A stretch of DNA of 60,000 bases, taken from assembly GCF_008831285.2 (NCBI RefSeq), contig NC_045146.1:1702001-1762000 (forward strand), written 5' to 3'. The notes under the pieces are model-generated. The model ran no database searches and had not been told where the DNA came from. It saw nothing but the letters and a program-made list of their open reading frames with translations. Position 1 is the stretch's first letter, and the number at the start of each line of letters is the position of its first letter. The stretch is from Nymphaea colorata (Eukaryota; Streptophyta; Magnoliopsida; Nymphaeales; Nymphaeaceae). Positions 22,301 through 32,500 of this stretch are shown here, piece by piece. The position numbers and the translations under genes were made by a program.

Positions 22301-23661
22301 ACCAAGTCCTGCAGGGAACAATGATCAGCAGAGAAAATTAGATTACAGTTTAATTCTTTAGTAATGCTGCTGACAGAGAGAAGGTTCACAGGAATATTTG
22401 GAACATGCAAGGCATTGTGGAGACGGTATTTGTTCAACAGGGACAAGCTCCCTTTCCCAGCCACAGAGATAGAAGACCCATCTGCCATAGACACGCGTTG
22501 CTTGCCAGAGGAAAGTTGATATTCTTGAAAGAGTTTAGAGTCCCCTGTCATGTGGTGAGTGGCTCCACTATCAACAATCCAATCACCAAGAGAAGGGTTA
22601 CCTTGATCAGTCGAGGCAACGAGGGCTTGGGCTAGCTGAGCCCCTTCAGACGTGGAGGACTCCTCAGGGGTAGTAGATAGGCGGCTGATGTACGCATGTA
22701 GCTCCTTGAGTTGAGCAGGGGACAGCTTGGACTTTGCACCACTAGAAGAATTGCTCTGACTGGAATCAGACACAGAAGGGCTACGCTTGCCAGAGGGAGG
22801 ACGACCTCTGACCAGTCTCTTCTCGGGATGAAGATCCCAACAGAAGTCCACCGAATGCCCCAACTTGTTGCAATGAGTGCAATGCCGGGCAGGACGCTGC
22901 CCAGTCCCAGAGGCACGGCTGACAAAGGCAGAAGGGCCATGACCGGTGTCAAGATGCATCACCTGGCGACGTTGTTCTTCAGACTCAACTCGGGCATATA
23001 CTTCCTCTATCCCCGGAATTTCATCACCATTAAGAATTTGGCTACGAATAGACTCAAATTCATCCCGCAGGCCTCCCAGAAACAAAAACGTACGGTCCAT
23101 CCATTCCTTTTCCCAGTAGAGGGAATGATCTGAACCGCACTTCCACTCATCAGTCACATGATAATCTAGCTCCTCCCATTTGGTCTTCAGGGCAGCATAG
23201 AAGGCAGCAACAGACAAATCACCCTGTGTCAGGGAGTAAATACTGCGTTTAATCTGATAGGTACGCAGATGTCTCTTCTTGCGACCATACATCTTCGCAA
23301 GCACAGTCCACATATCAAAAGAGGTCGGCTTCCGCAGAATGAGGGGCTGGATATCGGAGGACACGGAGCTGATAATCCAGACCTTCACTTGGCTGTCCTC
23401 CAACGCCCACGTTGCCCAATGAGGATCAGATTTGATGGGCGCAGGTTTGTCGCCAGTGATGTAAGAGAGACGCCCACGGCTAGTAATCCCAATCTCGAGA
23501 GCGGCAGACCAAGATAGGTAATTGTCCTTGGTCAGACGGATGGAGGTGACCTGGATCGGCACGTTCTCAGTCTTGGAAGCGCTGCCCGCGTCAAGAACAG
23601 CATCTTTTCGAGTCCCCATCGCGTCTGCCATCACAAACACGCACACAGCAACAAGAGGCAC
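19321..23661 (-). CDS. Copia Gag-Pol polyprotein
   Basis: A single frame of 1446 codons encodes the polyprotein of the retrotransposon. An in-frame Met at codon 11 (23631, MADAMG) is the likelier start, because many copia Gag proteins begin near such a Met. Gag covers about residues 30-290, with a CCHC zinc knuckle at 261-274 (CTHCNKLGHSVDFC). The aspartic protease has DSGATHHM at 364-371. Integrase has H500, H505, C529 and C532, then the DD35E triad D559, D622, E658. Reverse transcriptase spans about 950-1200 with YVDD at 1123-1126. RNase H has D1289, the AEAEY region at 1329-1333 and YCDNKSA with D1366. No stop or frameshift is present. The last residues (LEGEC) are encoded by the polypurine tract and the first bases of the LTR. 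Processing by the internal protease is expected from the family. Confidence 0.95.
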   Translation of the reverse strand: MPLVAVCVFVMADAMGTRKDAVLDAGSASKTENVPIQVTSIRLTKDNYLSWSAALEIGITSRGRLSYITGDKPAPIKSDPHWATWALEDSQVKVWIISSVSSDIQPLILRKPTSFDMWTVLAKMYGRKKRHLRTYQIKRSIYSLTQGDLSVAAFYAALKTKWEELDYHVTDEWKCGSDHSLYWEKEWMDRTFLFLGGLRDEFESIRSQILNGDEIPGIEEVYARVESEEQRRQVMHLDTGHGPSAFVSRASGTGQRPARHCTHCNKLGHSVDFCWDLHPEKRLVRGRPPSGKRSPSVSDSSQSNSSSGAKSKLSPAQLKELHAYISRLSTTPEESSTSEGAQLAQALVASTDQGNPSLGDWIVDSGATHHMTGDSKLFQEYQLSSGKQRVSMADGSSISVAGKGSLSLLNKYRLHNALHVPNIPVNLLSVSSITKELNCNLIFSADHCSLQDLVTGKKIGIGSVTDGLYRLPVQVASALISATSGHLSGVNDRSTVLRWHERLGHLPFQLIKKLFPHLFASVSIDSFACEVCQLAKHVRASYPISLNKTTHPFALVHSDVWGPSGVPTCGGCHYFLTLIDDYSRCTFVYLLRDRSQVPAVVKNFVAFVETQFHTTVQAFRTDNAREYVSQSLDAFLKGKGIVHETSCSYTPPQNGIAERKNRHLLNVTRAIMFQRHVPKQYWGDALLTSAHLINRMPTRVLDGQSPYSTLWPTQNPWPLTPRVFGCSCFVHNHSPTLKKLDPRSIKGVFLGYSSTQKGYKCVDPTTSKVYVSRDVTFHEHESYFPVNPLQGECIGHKGEEYSSNQLIQFMEFLDYKVSPSVIDTVTVSNEKGSYMEGVTVDAQPTVARDHLFGQVYVRKEKATVEDVGDEDRTNPNPVISLDDPSPSNGELPIALRKGTRSCTSHPIQRFVSYAKLSTNYKCFITTLSKVVIPRSVDDAKDDPKWLHAMTEEMGALAKNKTWEVVDIPKGTHLVGSKWVYNVKYKPDGTVDRYKARLVAKGFSQKYGIDYLETFAPVAKLKTVRVILALAVHRKWRMDQLDVKNAFLNGHLEEEVYMSMPLGYVQEGKCCHLKKALYGLKQSPRAWFERLRIVMKSTGYKQGNGDHTLFIKQRDGLVSLLLVYVDDMIVTGSDEEENKKMKERLAKEFDLKDLGKLRYFLGIEIARSETRLVMNQRKYTLDLLKETGKLGCRPYLTPMESGTKISIKTGTILDEEGKGRYQRLVGKLIYLTLTRPDITYAVNVLSQFMHAPTDCHWKSAERVLGYLKNDPGKGLLYTRQDKLTIEGYSDADWAGCTDTRRSTTGYCIFLGGNLVVWRSKRQEVCSRSSAEAEYRAVAMGVTEMLWLKILLTDIGVELEDKMKMYCDNKSAINLANNPVLHDRTKHVEIDRHFIRERIDSKELILPYMKSEDQVADVLTKGLCTSSFEKNVSKLGMFDMYAKLEGEC
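19327..19338 (-). promoter_or_regulatory. Polypurine tract of the copia element
   Basis: On the element strand the run GCTTGAGGGGGAG directly precedes the 3' LTR (starting TGTTAG). Such a tract primes plus-strand DNA synthesis. Here it is also coding, giving the residues Leu-Glu-Gly-Glu of Gag-Pol. Confidence 0.85.
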
Positions 23662-24018
23662 AACGGCGAGAACTAGGCAGAGGCGACGGGAATGAGGCAG
23701 CGGCTACGGAAGGCAGGCGGCGACGTTCCTGGGCGACGCTGGGAACGATGGACGGCGACGGTGATGGGCAGCGGTGGCGCGGGACGACGGCGGCGCTGAA
23801 GTGGGCAACGGCAGTGATGGACAACGGCAACGCAGCAGAGAACAACCGCGCCGGACGATGGCGGCGCCGCTGGACGGTGGCGGCGCAGCTGGCAGCGCTG
23901 GACGGCGGCGGCGCAGCAGTGAGCGACGGCGCAGCAGCGGCAGAGAAAAACGGAGAAGACAGCAGCGGCAAAAAAACGGCGGAAACACGACGATCACACC
24001 AACGATCTCTCACGCGTT
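23662..24018 (-). other. GC-rich untranslated leader of the copia element
   Basis: The stretch between primer binding site and gag is strongly GC-rich, with repeated GGCGGCG and GCAGCGG words, in sharp contrast to its AT-rich surroundings. Long frames rich in Arg, Ser, Ala and Pro can be read through it on both strands, but these are by-products of the composition. It probably serves as a structured RNA leader (packaging, dimerisation or translation control); this is inferred from position only. Confidence 0.6.
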
Positions 24019-24031
24019 GGCTCTGATACCA
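24019..24031 (-). promoter_or_regulatory. Primer binding site (tRNA-iMet)
   Basis: On the element strand TGGTATCAGAGCC directly follows the 5' LTR. This is the standard sequence complementary to the 3' end of plant initiator methionine tRNA. Confidence 0.92.
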
Positions 24032-24317
24032 TGTAGAAACACACACCAAGATGGAGAGAAAGAGAAGGAACACACAATATACGTGGAAAACCTCAAAGAG
24101 AGGTGAAAAACCACGGAGAAGCTCTAACCTAGGTGCACAACCGCAACCCTAGGAGAGAGAAAAATGTTATTCCACACACTTCAACACTTACACATAAGGA
24201 CAATATATAGAGGGAGAGAGGAGAAGCCGCCTAGGGTACCGAGCTCGCCTCGGTACCCGCGCCCCATAGAACCGGGTCCAGATATGGACCCGGTTCCCAC
24301 AACAACATATTCTAACA
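24032..24317 (-). repeat. Right LTR (element 5' LTR) of the copia retrotransposon
   Basis: This 286-bp copy of the LTR drives the element. Relative to the left LTR only base 24214 differs. It carries the same hairpins (24234-24258 and 24269-24296) and TATA-like box, and is followed on the element strand by the primer binding site. Confidence 0.95.
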
Positions 24318-25605
24318 ATATATATATATATATATATATCAGATCCACTTAGGAAGAAAAGATTGAATCAATTTGAAACAAGCCAGCTATTGTTGCAAAC
24401 CAAGCACGAACGCAAGTTCGCGTCATCTAGAAAAAGTATAAAAAACCAATTCACGAGCTCTTGATTGAGTACCTAGTATAATATTCTCTTCTGCTTTCTT
24501 TTTGGTTCAAATAATCCCTTCTTTCCAACAGGAAATTGAAAAGAACTCTTAAAGGGCTTTCATTGGGTATCTCAGCCACATTGTCCTTTTCGTTAGTCGT
24601 TCAATTGCATGGAGGGAAAAAAAAAAGACCAAACAAGAATACCAACAAAAACAAATATAATACTAATAATAACAATAGCCCAGGGCCATCATCTTCAACT
24701 AGGCCAAAGCAGATTCCTTCTATTGCCATCATGATTTTTCTTTCCATTTTCAAAGCAAGCATGGTTTGGACTTTAAGACAGGTTAAAATATATCCAATTG
24801 CAAGAGCTCGCAAAGTTCACCAGACATGAAACAGGAGGATGGTACTCGTATTCAACATGTAGAGTTTGTATATCAGGACATGGTCAGGAAGAGCAGGAAG
24901 CTAATTGCGATGGTAGCTTGGAAACACTTTCTTTATGCATCACGTTGACGATTATGAACATGACTGCACCTTTGCCTGTCATGGACCTAGCAACTAATGG
25001 TGATTAACTGGACTGAACCAAAGTGGCAGTAGTGCAGGACGCAGTCATGGGATTGATGCAAGATCAGCTCAACAAAATACAGCTGGATATATTTAATCAT
25101 CTTGTATGTTAACAAGGACCTGACATATATTTAATCATCTTGTATGTTAACAAGGACCTGACAAATTCTCTTACGCAACCGCATATGGCTAATCAGAAGA
25201 TGGACAAAGAACCTATGGAGACTCGGAGAGACATATAGCAGACATTGTAACCACGTTTTCGCAATCAATGACTGGGACGGAACCTTGTGTGTATCGATGT
25301 ATGTAGAAGTACTTTTCACAAAATAACAATGGAAAAGAGAAGCAGAATGAGGCAATGATCTTGCTTGTCAATTAAGCTTGGAAATACAACAATTTGAGGA
25401 ATGATTATTCCAGTAACAGCTATGACAAAATTTACTACTTTTTCTCAGATATTGAGGTAATGAAACCAACCTATTACACTGAGGATGGGGCTACGCGATG
25501 AACATCAGCTTCCAGCTCTGTGGGCCCCCACATAATCCAAGAATTTATCAGCAATAACACAGACTAGCTTTCATATATTTACATGGAGACAAGCATATAA
25601 AGACG
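24318..25605. other. Intergenic region between the copia element and the NAD kinase gene
   Basis: The remainder of the (TA)n target array lies at 24318-24338. No gene is recognised after it. A perfect 38-bp direct duplication is present at 25087-25162. The part next to 25606 should contain the 3' UTR and poly(A) site of the NAD kinase gene on the minus strand, but no signal stands out clearly. Confidence 0.5.
25087..25162 (+). repeat. 38-bp tandem duplication
   Basis: Two perfect adjacent copies of a 38-bp unit (25087-25124 and 25125-25162), starting ATATATTTAATC and ending GGACCTGAC. Confidence 0.9.
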
Positions 25606-28600
25606 TCATGAATCACGAGGGCCATCAAAGGACTGACTCTTCCTAAGGTTCCAGTGCAGACCTTCATGGATGCTGTGCAAGAAGTCATTTGTGGAATCAA
25701 CTTGGCATGCTGTAGGCACAGGCCACTGGGCCATGCTACATATGAGTGCATCACCTGCACCTAACTGCCTACGGTCTTTGCCATCAAACGATGCCCAAGC
25801 ACTTCCCCTGCTGTTGTATGGCACTTGTACTCTAACAGTCACACACTCTGGTAATATTAGAGGCCTGAATGACAATGAATGGGGGCATATTGGTGTGAAA
25901 AGTATGCCAGGAACCTGCAGTTCACAGCAATATCTCAAGTTAGACAGGCTATTGTAGCACGTCATCATATTTCATCTATTTGAGATGTGTTCATAGAGAA
26001 TGGAGAAAATTCACTAGAAATGGCCACTAATTCTGAACTCCAAAAAGACATCAGTTCAAACCCTAAATCTGTAAGAATAAAGGCATAGTCATATTGCAAC
26101 AAAAGCTGCAGACTGATAATAAAAAGTAAGCACATCGAAGGTTATAGAAAGTACCTGTGGATGGACCATTGAACCTCCAGCAGCCAAGGAATATGCTGTG
26201 CTTCCTGATGTTGTTGATAAGATCAACCCGTCCCCTTGTACAGAAGTAACAAACGAGTCATCACAGTAGCACTCAAGGTTTGTCAGGAAGGATGATATGC
26301 CACGATCAATTGTGACCTCATTTAAAACTAAAATGGGTCCTTCAGTTTCTGGGTCGTTTTTGGCAGATTCTCTTATAACATGGCACTGCAGTCGATGTCG
26401 CAATGTGATGCTTATAGGGCCTTTTAGAATTGAATCAAGAGAATACTTGTAGTGCTCGATTTCTGTAACAAGTCAAAGAACACCCTATGCAAGAGTATAT
26501 GGGAAATAAAAGAGTACAGACAAGACAAGAACTGAATTTCCAAATGTCATGCTGGTTGAATACAATAGATCCAGAAGTTGAATCATCACAGCTAAAAAGA
26601 GAGAGAGAGAGAGTTTCATTCACCACAAGTCCAGCTGGTGACTGAATAACCATTTTTAGCAGTATATGTAAATTAGGATATCGAGTATGATCATTAATGA
26701 TAGAAAACTAGTTGATATCAATTTTCATTATTATTTTCATAATCAATTAATTCCACAAAAAAATCTATCAGATATATTCCCTGCCCATAACTTTAAAAGC
26801 AGACAAATTTTTTTCTTTTTCTTTTTTTATAATCAATGTTGCCAATAGGATGCATCAACTCAACTGTGATCATAGGTTTCTAAACATTTTATTTTATCAT
26901 ATAGTACTAAATAATTTTTTTTTTTTGCAATTCTTAATAAATTATTTATTGTATAATCTTAGGCATATGAGCTATGACAACCTCTCTAGGCATTGATGTC
27001 CAGAAAACAACTAGTGTCTGATAAATGGCAATGCATGACCTGTGTCTATAGAAGTTTAGGATATTTATAACATCTATTTACATTAAATATAAGACGTTTC
27101 ATCATTTATTTCCATCATGTCAAAGGTAATGCAAATCTGTACTCTAATGAGGACAACCGACAAGAAGCATGCAAGAAAACCACGATTCCTGCATTGACAA
27201 ATACCGGAAAAAGAAGGATAACAAATAGCTGCCAAAACAATGTTCAAGATACACTATTACATAAATTAATTTTGTCTGTAACACCAAAAAAGGATACGAA
27301 ATGGCGTCATAAAACCAAGAGAGCCTAGTGAAAATGACACCAGTGGAGGAACTGGACCCTTGAATAGTGAGGATGCCTGCACATGGAAAACCCAAATCCC
27401 TTAAGTTGATTTCCAAATACAAATGCACTGACATACTTGATCCAGTTCCCATTAATATCCAAACAGTAAGTTTTGCAATAACTAAACAGCCTAAGGAAGA
27501 AAGCATATTGGATCTCAGAGTGAAATCCATCAATAATTGGACATGATATAAAATATGAGCAGTTTAAATTTGATCAAACATTCTAGGAAAATACAATCAT
27601 GAACTATAATGAAGAAGAAGCATACCCAGAGGACTGTTCCATCTCCTCCAAGTGTGACAACAAGGTCAACTTTCTTATGCAAATCTGAAAGTTCACCATC
27701 TGTGGAAAAAAGGAGAAGCTCGTTTTATCAACACTTGTTCTAAGACATGCCTAGGCCTGCCAATAGGAAAATACGATGGCAATAAACCAAATAAGTGAAC
27801 CTAAAGTAAAAGTAAAAGTGCAACAGATTTACCAAAGAGTTCTATTTTTTCAAGATTCCAAAGCAAGAACAGACACGTGCCAAAGCAGTTATGGCATGAT
27901 AGGTGTGAAAGACTGTCAAAAAGCTAGTTATTGACAACTTCAAACTACCTTCATTTAACAACAATCACTGGCATTTTTACTAATTATGGTGCTCAAATGT
28001 CTTAGTAAGAAGTAAAATGACTTGAAAATAGGAAGCATCAACCACATCATACGCAAGCTTGGTCGTAAGTGAAATATGATACATATAACAAAGTAGAATA
28101 ACATATGGGAAACTGATAATATAGACTTGAAACCATATTTTCCTTTTTAACAAACTCTATTTTTAATACATAAAACTGTTAACCTTTCTTTTGGGTCAGA
28201 GTCTGAGAGTAAAATTCAGGATACAGAAGTGGAACTTTGCAAACAGAAGCACTCCACTTTGTGAGGGACACAGAAAGGCATGTAGCATAGGATGGTATAC
28301 ACATTGCTGAAGGGATTGAAATGAGTATTCCATTACTATACCACTCTTATTTGAGATGTATCTTATAATTAAATAGCATGTACAAGATAAGTAAAATAGT
28401 TCTGTACATAAGCAATTGTATCTTGCTGAAAATGCAAAAAAAAGATTTCTTTGCAGAAACATGATGGAAAATATAAAAATGTTTCAGACAATTTCAAGAT
28501 GAACATAGAGGAGCTACAAACATTGTTTCCATGAGATTTACTATAGAACCTTCTCAATGTATCACCAGAAAGTTCAGAGCAATTGCTAGAGGAAAAAAAA

Positions 28601-29517
28601 CAACGGTACCAGTTCTCATCTCTCACCATGTTCCCATGTTTGAACAAAATCAAAAAAAGCGCTATCCTCCAGAAGCTCTTTCCTAACTCTTGGCTCCACA
28701 ATAACATCTAACCTTTTAATGTCTTTCAACCATCTGTGACCAAAACAGGCAAAGGACAGGAAAAAAAATAATGGAAAAATTAGTTGAAAGATGAAACACC
28801 AGATGCAAATCGAAGTATCAAACTGACCTTGGATTTGGAAGGATTATCAAACTTCTTTCACAATCCAAACCAAATAAATCAACAAAAACTAGAGACATTA
28901 ACTGACAAATAAAGGACCAATATCATGAACAAAAACATATCTTCAGGATGACCAGACATGGGGCACTCCTGTAGACCTACCTGACCATTTCAGCGCACTT
29001 GATACGAACAGTCACTGAATTTGGTTTTGTCAACAGAACTACAGTCTGAGGTTGTGACTCCCACTTCAGTGCAATCTGAACAATCAATGGCAGTAACTTG
29101 TATCACTCACAGTGATGAGAACATGAATTTCTTTAACCTTGAATGCAATTACAGCATGAAAGAATTTAAACATCCAGAAGCTATATGCACCCTTAGGTGA
29201 AGATGCTAAATTGGGAAAAAAGAATTTTACTTTTACTACTTAAATATAGTTATAAGTATCAGAATACAAGGTGAAGCTGGCATTTACAAGTGAATCACTA
29301 TAAACAACCATCACCTGCTTACTGCTGCGTTCTGCGGTTGTAATATCTCCCTTGTCAAAAGAGACAATATCATGCCTATGCTGACCATTTCTATCACCAT
29401 TACATCCCCATGCAAGTTTGAACGATGCCTGCATCAGAAATCCTCTGTTATTTACAGACTATATTAGAGATTTGGGATATGCTCATAGTGTAACTAAAAA
29501 GGGCCCAAAGTTTTTAA

Positions 29518-29581
<64 letters not shown>

Positions 29582-32500
29582 AACTTTGAATCTGCCATGT
29601 GCTCGATGTTTGCCGGATGGTCAAAAATTTAAAAATTGTAGCTAAAAAAAGCATAAACTGTTGTTAAAAGCACCAGAAACCGTCACTGCACCACAAACTG
29701 TTGCTAATGCCCCTATAGTGACTGTTTTTAAATTTTTCACCATGTCGTACATGGCAGACTTGAATGGTCCTGTGTGTGTGTGTGTGTGTGTGTGTGACCT
29801 AACAACAAAAAATCCATAAAATCTCTCTCTCTCTCTCTCCCTCCCTCCACTCTCAACACACTACTTCCTCCCTCAAGCCTATCAGACATGCAGGTATTTG
29901 GTTTAATTGACAACAAAGACATCAGATACCATTAGTTCTCCAGAGAAATTCCATTCAAGGAAGTGCCCTTATGTTGATTCCCAATCCAGCTCATACAGAT
30001 ATACAAAACACCAATATTTTAGAAATGTAGTATCTCAACAATGATGATTGCCGCCACAAGTACCAATAGCCCGAATAGAACTATTCAGCTAGTTTTTCAT
30101 GGTAATGTCCCTTGTAATTAAAGAACATTAAAGTTACAGAATTACACATAAAAAAACAGAAAACGACAACAAGAATCATACACGACACCTGCACAAACAC
30201 ACACTCTACATGCATAAGCATTGTCTACAAGCCTCAGATTATGTGTAAAACAGCACTAAGAGAGACAACAATACAGCCCTTTGTACCAAAGTAACTTCAA
30301 AAATTTCAATTCTTAAAGAAAAACCAATTCCAAGAACAACTGAAGTTTCCAACGCTACCTAAGACTTTCAGTTAGCAAAATATTAATAGTAGATGATTAT
30401 TTCCCTATGAGTTGTGAAGAGCTATGGGAAAAGAGTGCAAATTGCTGACAATAATACTCAGACCATGCATAGATCATTGCTAGCAGGACCATAATGTCTT
30501 CACAACTATTCAGTCTTTTATACTTAATTAACTTCAAAAATTTTATTACTTTAAAGCAAAACAGTTCAAAGAACAATTGAGCTTTCTAGCATTGCCTAAA
30601 ACTTTGATTTAGTGAACATTAACAATGGGAAGTTATCTCAGATATGTACCTTGCGGGTAACTTTGTTTGTACCAACTTTACAATCAGATTCAGGAGACTC
30701 GTCCCTGAGAAACTGATGTGTACATATCCCATGCTTCCCACAACATCTTTCAGTTTGACCATTATCAGAGTTCTGCCCCTCAGTTTGATCAGGTGATTTT
30801 GTCAACCATTCACATTTTGAGTTGTGAAGGCTATCAGAGGACAACCCTGCAATTGAATGCACCATGATGCCATGGCTTCACAACCATTCACAATATGAAC
30901 AACATGCATGAACTTAACAATTCAGAGACAAAAAGAAACAGAGTCCACGTAAAGTGCTCTATAGTCTATACAACCAATAGTCAACTTTACTGCTTATAGT
31001 CCAGCAAAACTACCATGATTTCATATTCTACAATCAATTTTCAATGTTGGCTAGAACTCTCAGCCTTTCTTGGTTTTGCTTTCTAATATGAATGGCTTTA
31101 TAAAATTCAACAAAAGATCTTCCCTAAATTTCCATAAAGTCCCAGGATGTGGCTCTTTTGTGATTCAGATGTTGATGAGATCAAGTGCAAGGATTATATA
31201 AGAAGCAGTATACTATCCCAATTGGTCATATTTCCAGCCATACAAATATTAAAAAAGAAACACCTAAAAATAGAAATGACTTATCTGATTAGCATTTGCC
31301 GACAATAACTAAAAATATATCCCATACTTGAAGCATCATTCTAAAGAGAAAAATAAGATTGCAGAAGGTTTTAGTTTATGCATAAAATAAGTTGCGAAGC
31401 ACTTCATTATCACATACATGCTGCCAAAAGTTCATTTGCATGGAGTTGGAACTGGATCATTTTCCTTTCATTCCTCTGGTGTTAATCAAATTTTCAGGCT
31501 CATTCCACCCATCTCAAATCAACTATTCATTCAGGAGTATTGTACATCATAGGACATGATCCTCTCATTCCAACCAGTTTTTGATTACTTGTAATAATTT
31601 CTGGAAGCTTCTAAGTATTTAACAAATGGAATCCACCACTAGTGGTATGAAGATATACCAGATTACCATATAAATGACAAACATTTTTACTATATTTTTT
31701 TCCCTAAAAAGTTAAGTCAATGAAAGTCTAACAGGAATGTGATGTGAATCTGTGATACTTTATCAAACACAATATTTTTGGTGTAAAAAAAAAACACCAT
31801 GCAAAAGAAGTTTTTTTTAGGCAATTGCACATGCAGCATATTGCTTTCTGAAGTCAGAATATCTAGTCGTTATGCTCTTTAAGCACTTTCAAACTACTTC
31901 GTCATAGAGTCACTTCACATGCACATTCACCATCTGAGGAACTGTCTTCATTACCAATGAAGATAAGTCTTTCTCGTCATTCCAGATTGTCTTGAACAAT
32001 CTACGAGTAAACAATGATGAGAAAAGTTACGAATTTGTTCTTCTAGCTGATTAAGCAATGAGCAGTGACTGATTACATAAATATAGAGTATAGACATATA
32101 CAGGAACTAGTCTGTCAAGTTGTTAGTGTACCTAATAACAGTTCTTACCATCTATGCAATCTTCCAGAGAACTTCTTACAATGTTGAGCTAGTGGGGACA
32201 CCTTTTATGCCATGCCAATGTAAGTAGATTATGGAACAATGAGCATTCAGCACAAATGTGAAGGTTTCTATGTCCTCTTGAAGAAAAAGAAATATTTTCG
32301 TAGATTATTCGATTTTAACCATTTAGCAAAAGAAAAACCATTACCATAGAGAGAAATGTTGCAAATTGTAATTCTCCAAATACATGTACTGTGGGGAGAG
32401 AAACAGAAGTTATCTTGGCCATTTGCCAACCTTTCATAATAAGTTCAGAGTTGCGTGCTCTCTCCAATTCATATTTACGCTTCCATTCAGCAGCTTCCTC

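Larger units (their letters stand above)
19041..24317 (-). mobile_element. Intact young Ty1/copia LTR retrotransposon
   Basis: This 5277-bp element has two 286-bp LTRs, a tRNA-iMet primer binding site, a GC-rich leader, a single open Gag-Pol frame and a polypurine tract. It is flanked by the 5-bp repeat ATATA on both sides, inside a (TA)n array that it splits (19013-19040 and 24318-24338). The domain order PR-IN-RT-RH in Pol is that of Ty1/copia. Near-identical LTRs and an uninterrupted frame point to very recent insertion, and by structure it looks autonomous. Its transcription direction is opposite to the plus strand. Confidence 0.95.

Noticed and set aside
23591-24106. Long open frames on both strands, rich in Arg, Ser, Ala and Pro, at the start of the copia element
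   Set aside because: They follow from the GC-rich repetitive leader (GGCGGCG words), overlap one another in several frames, and have no recognisable domain.
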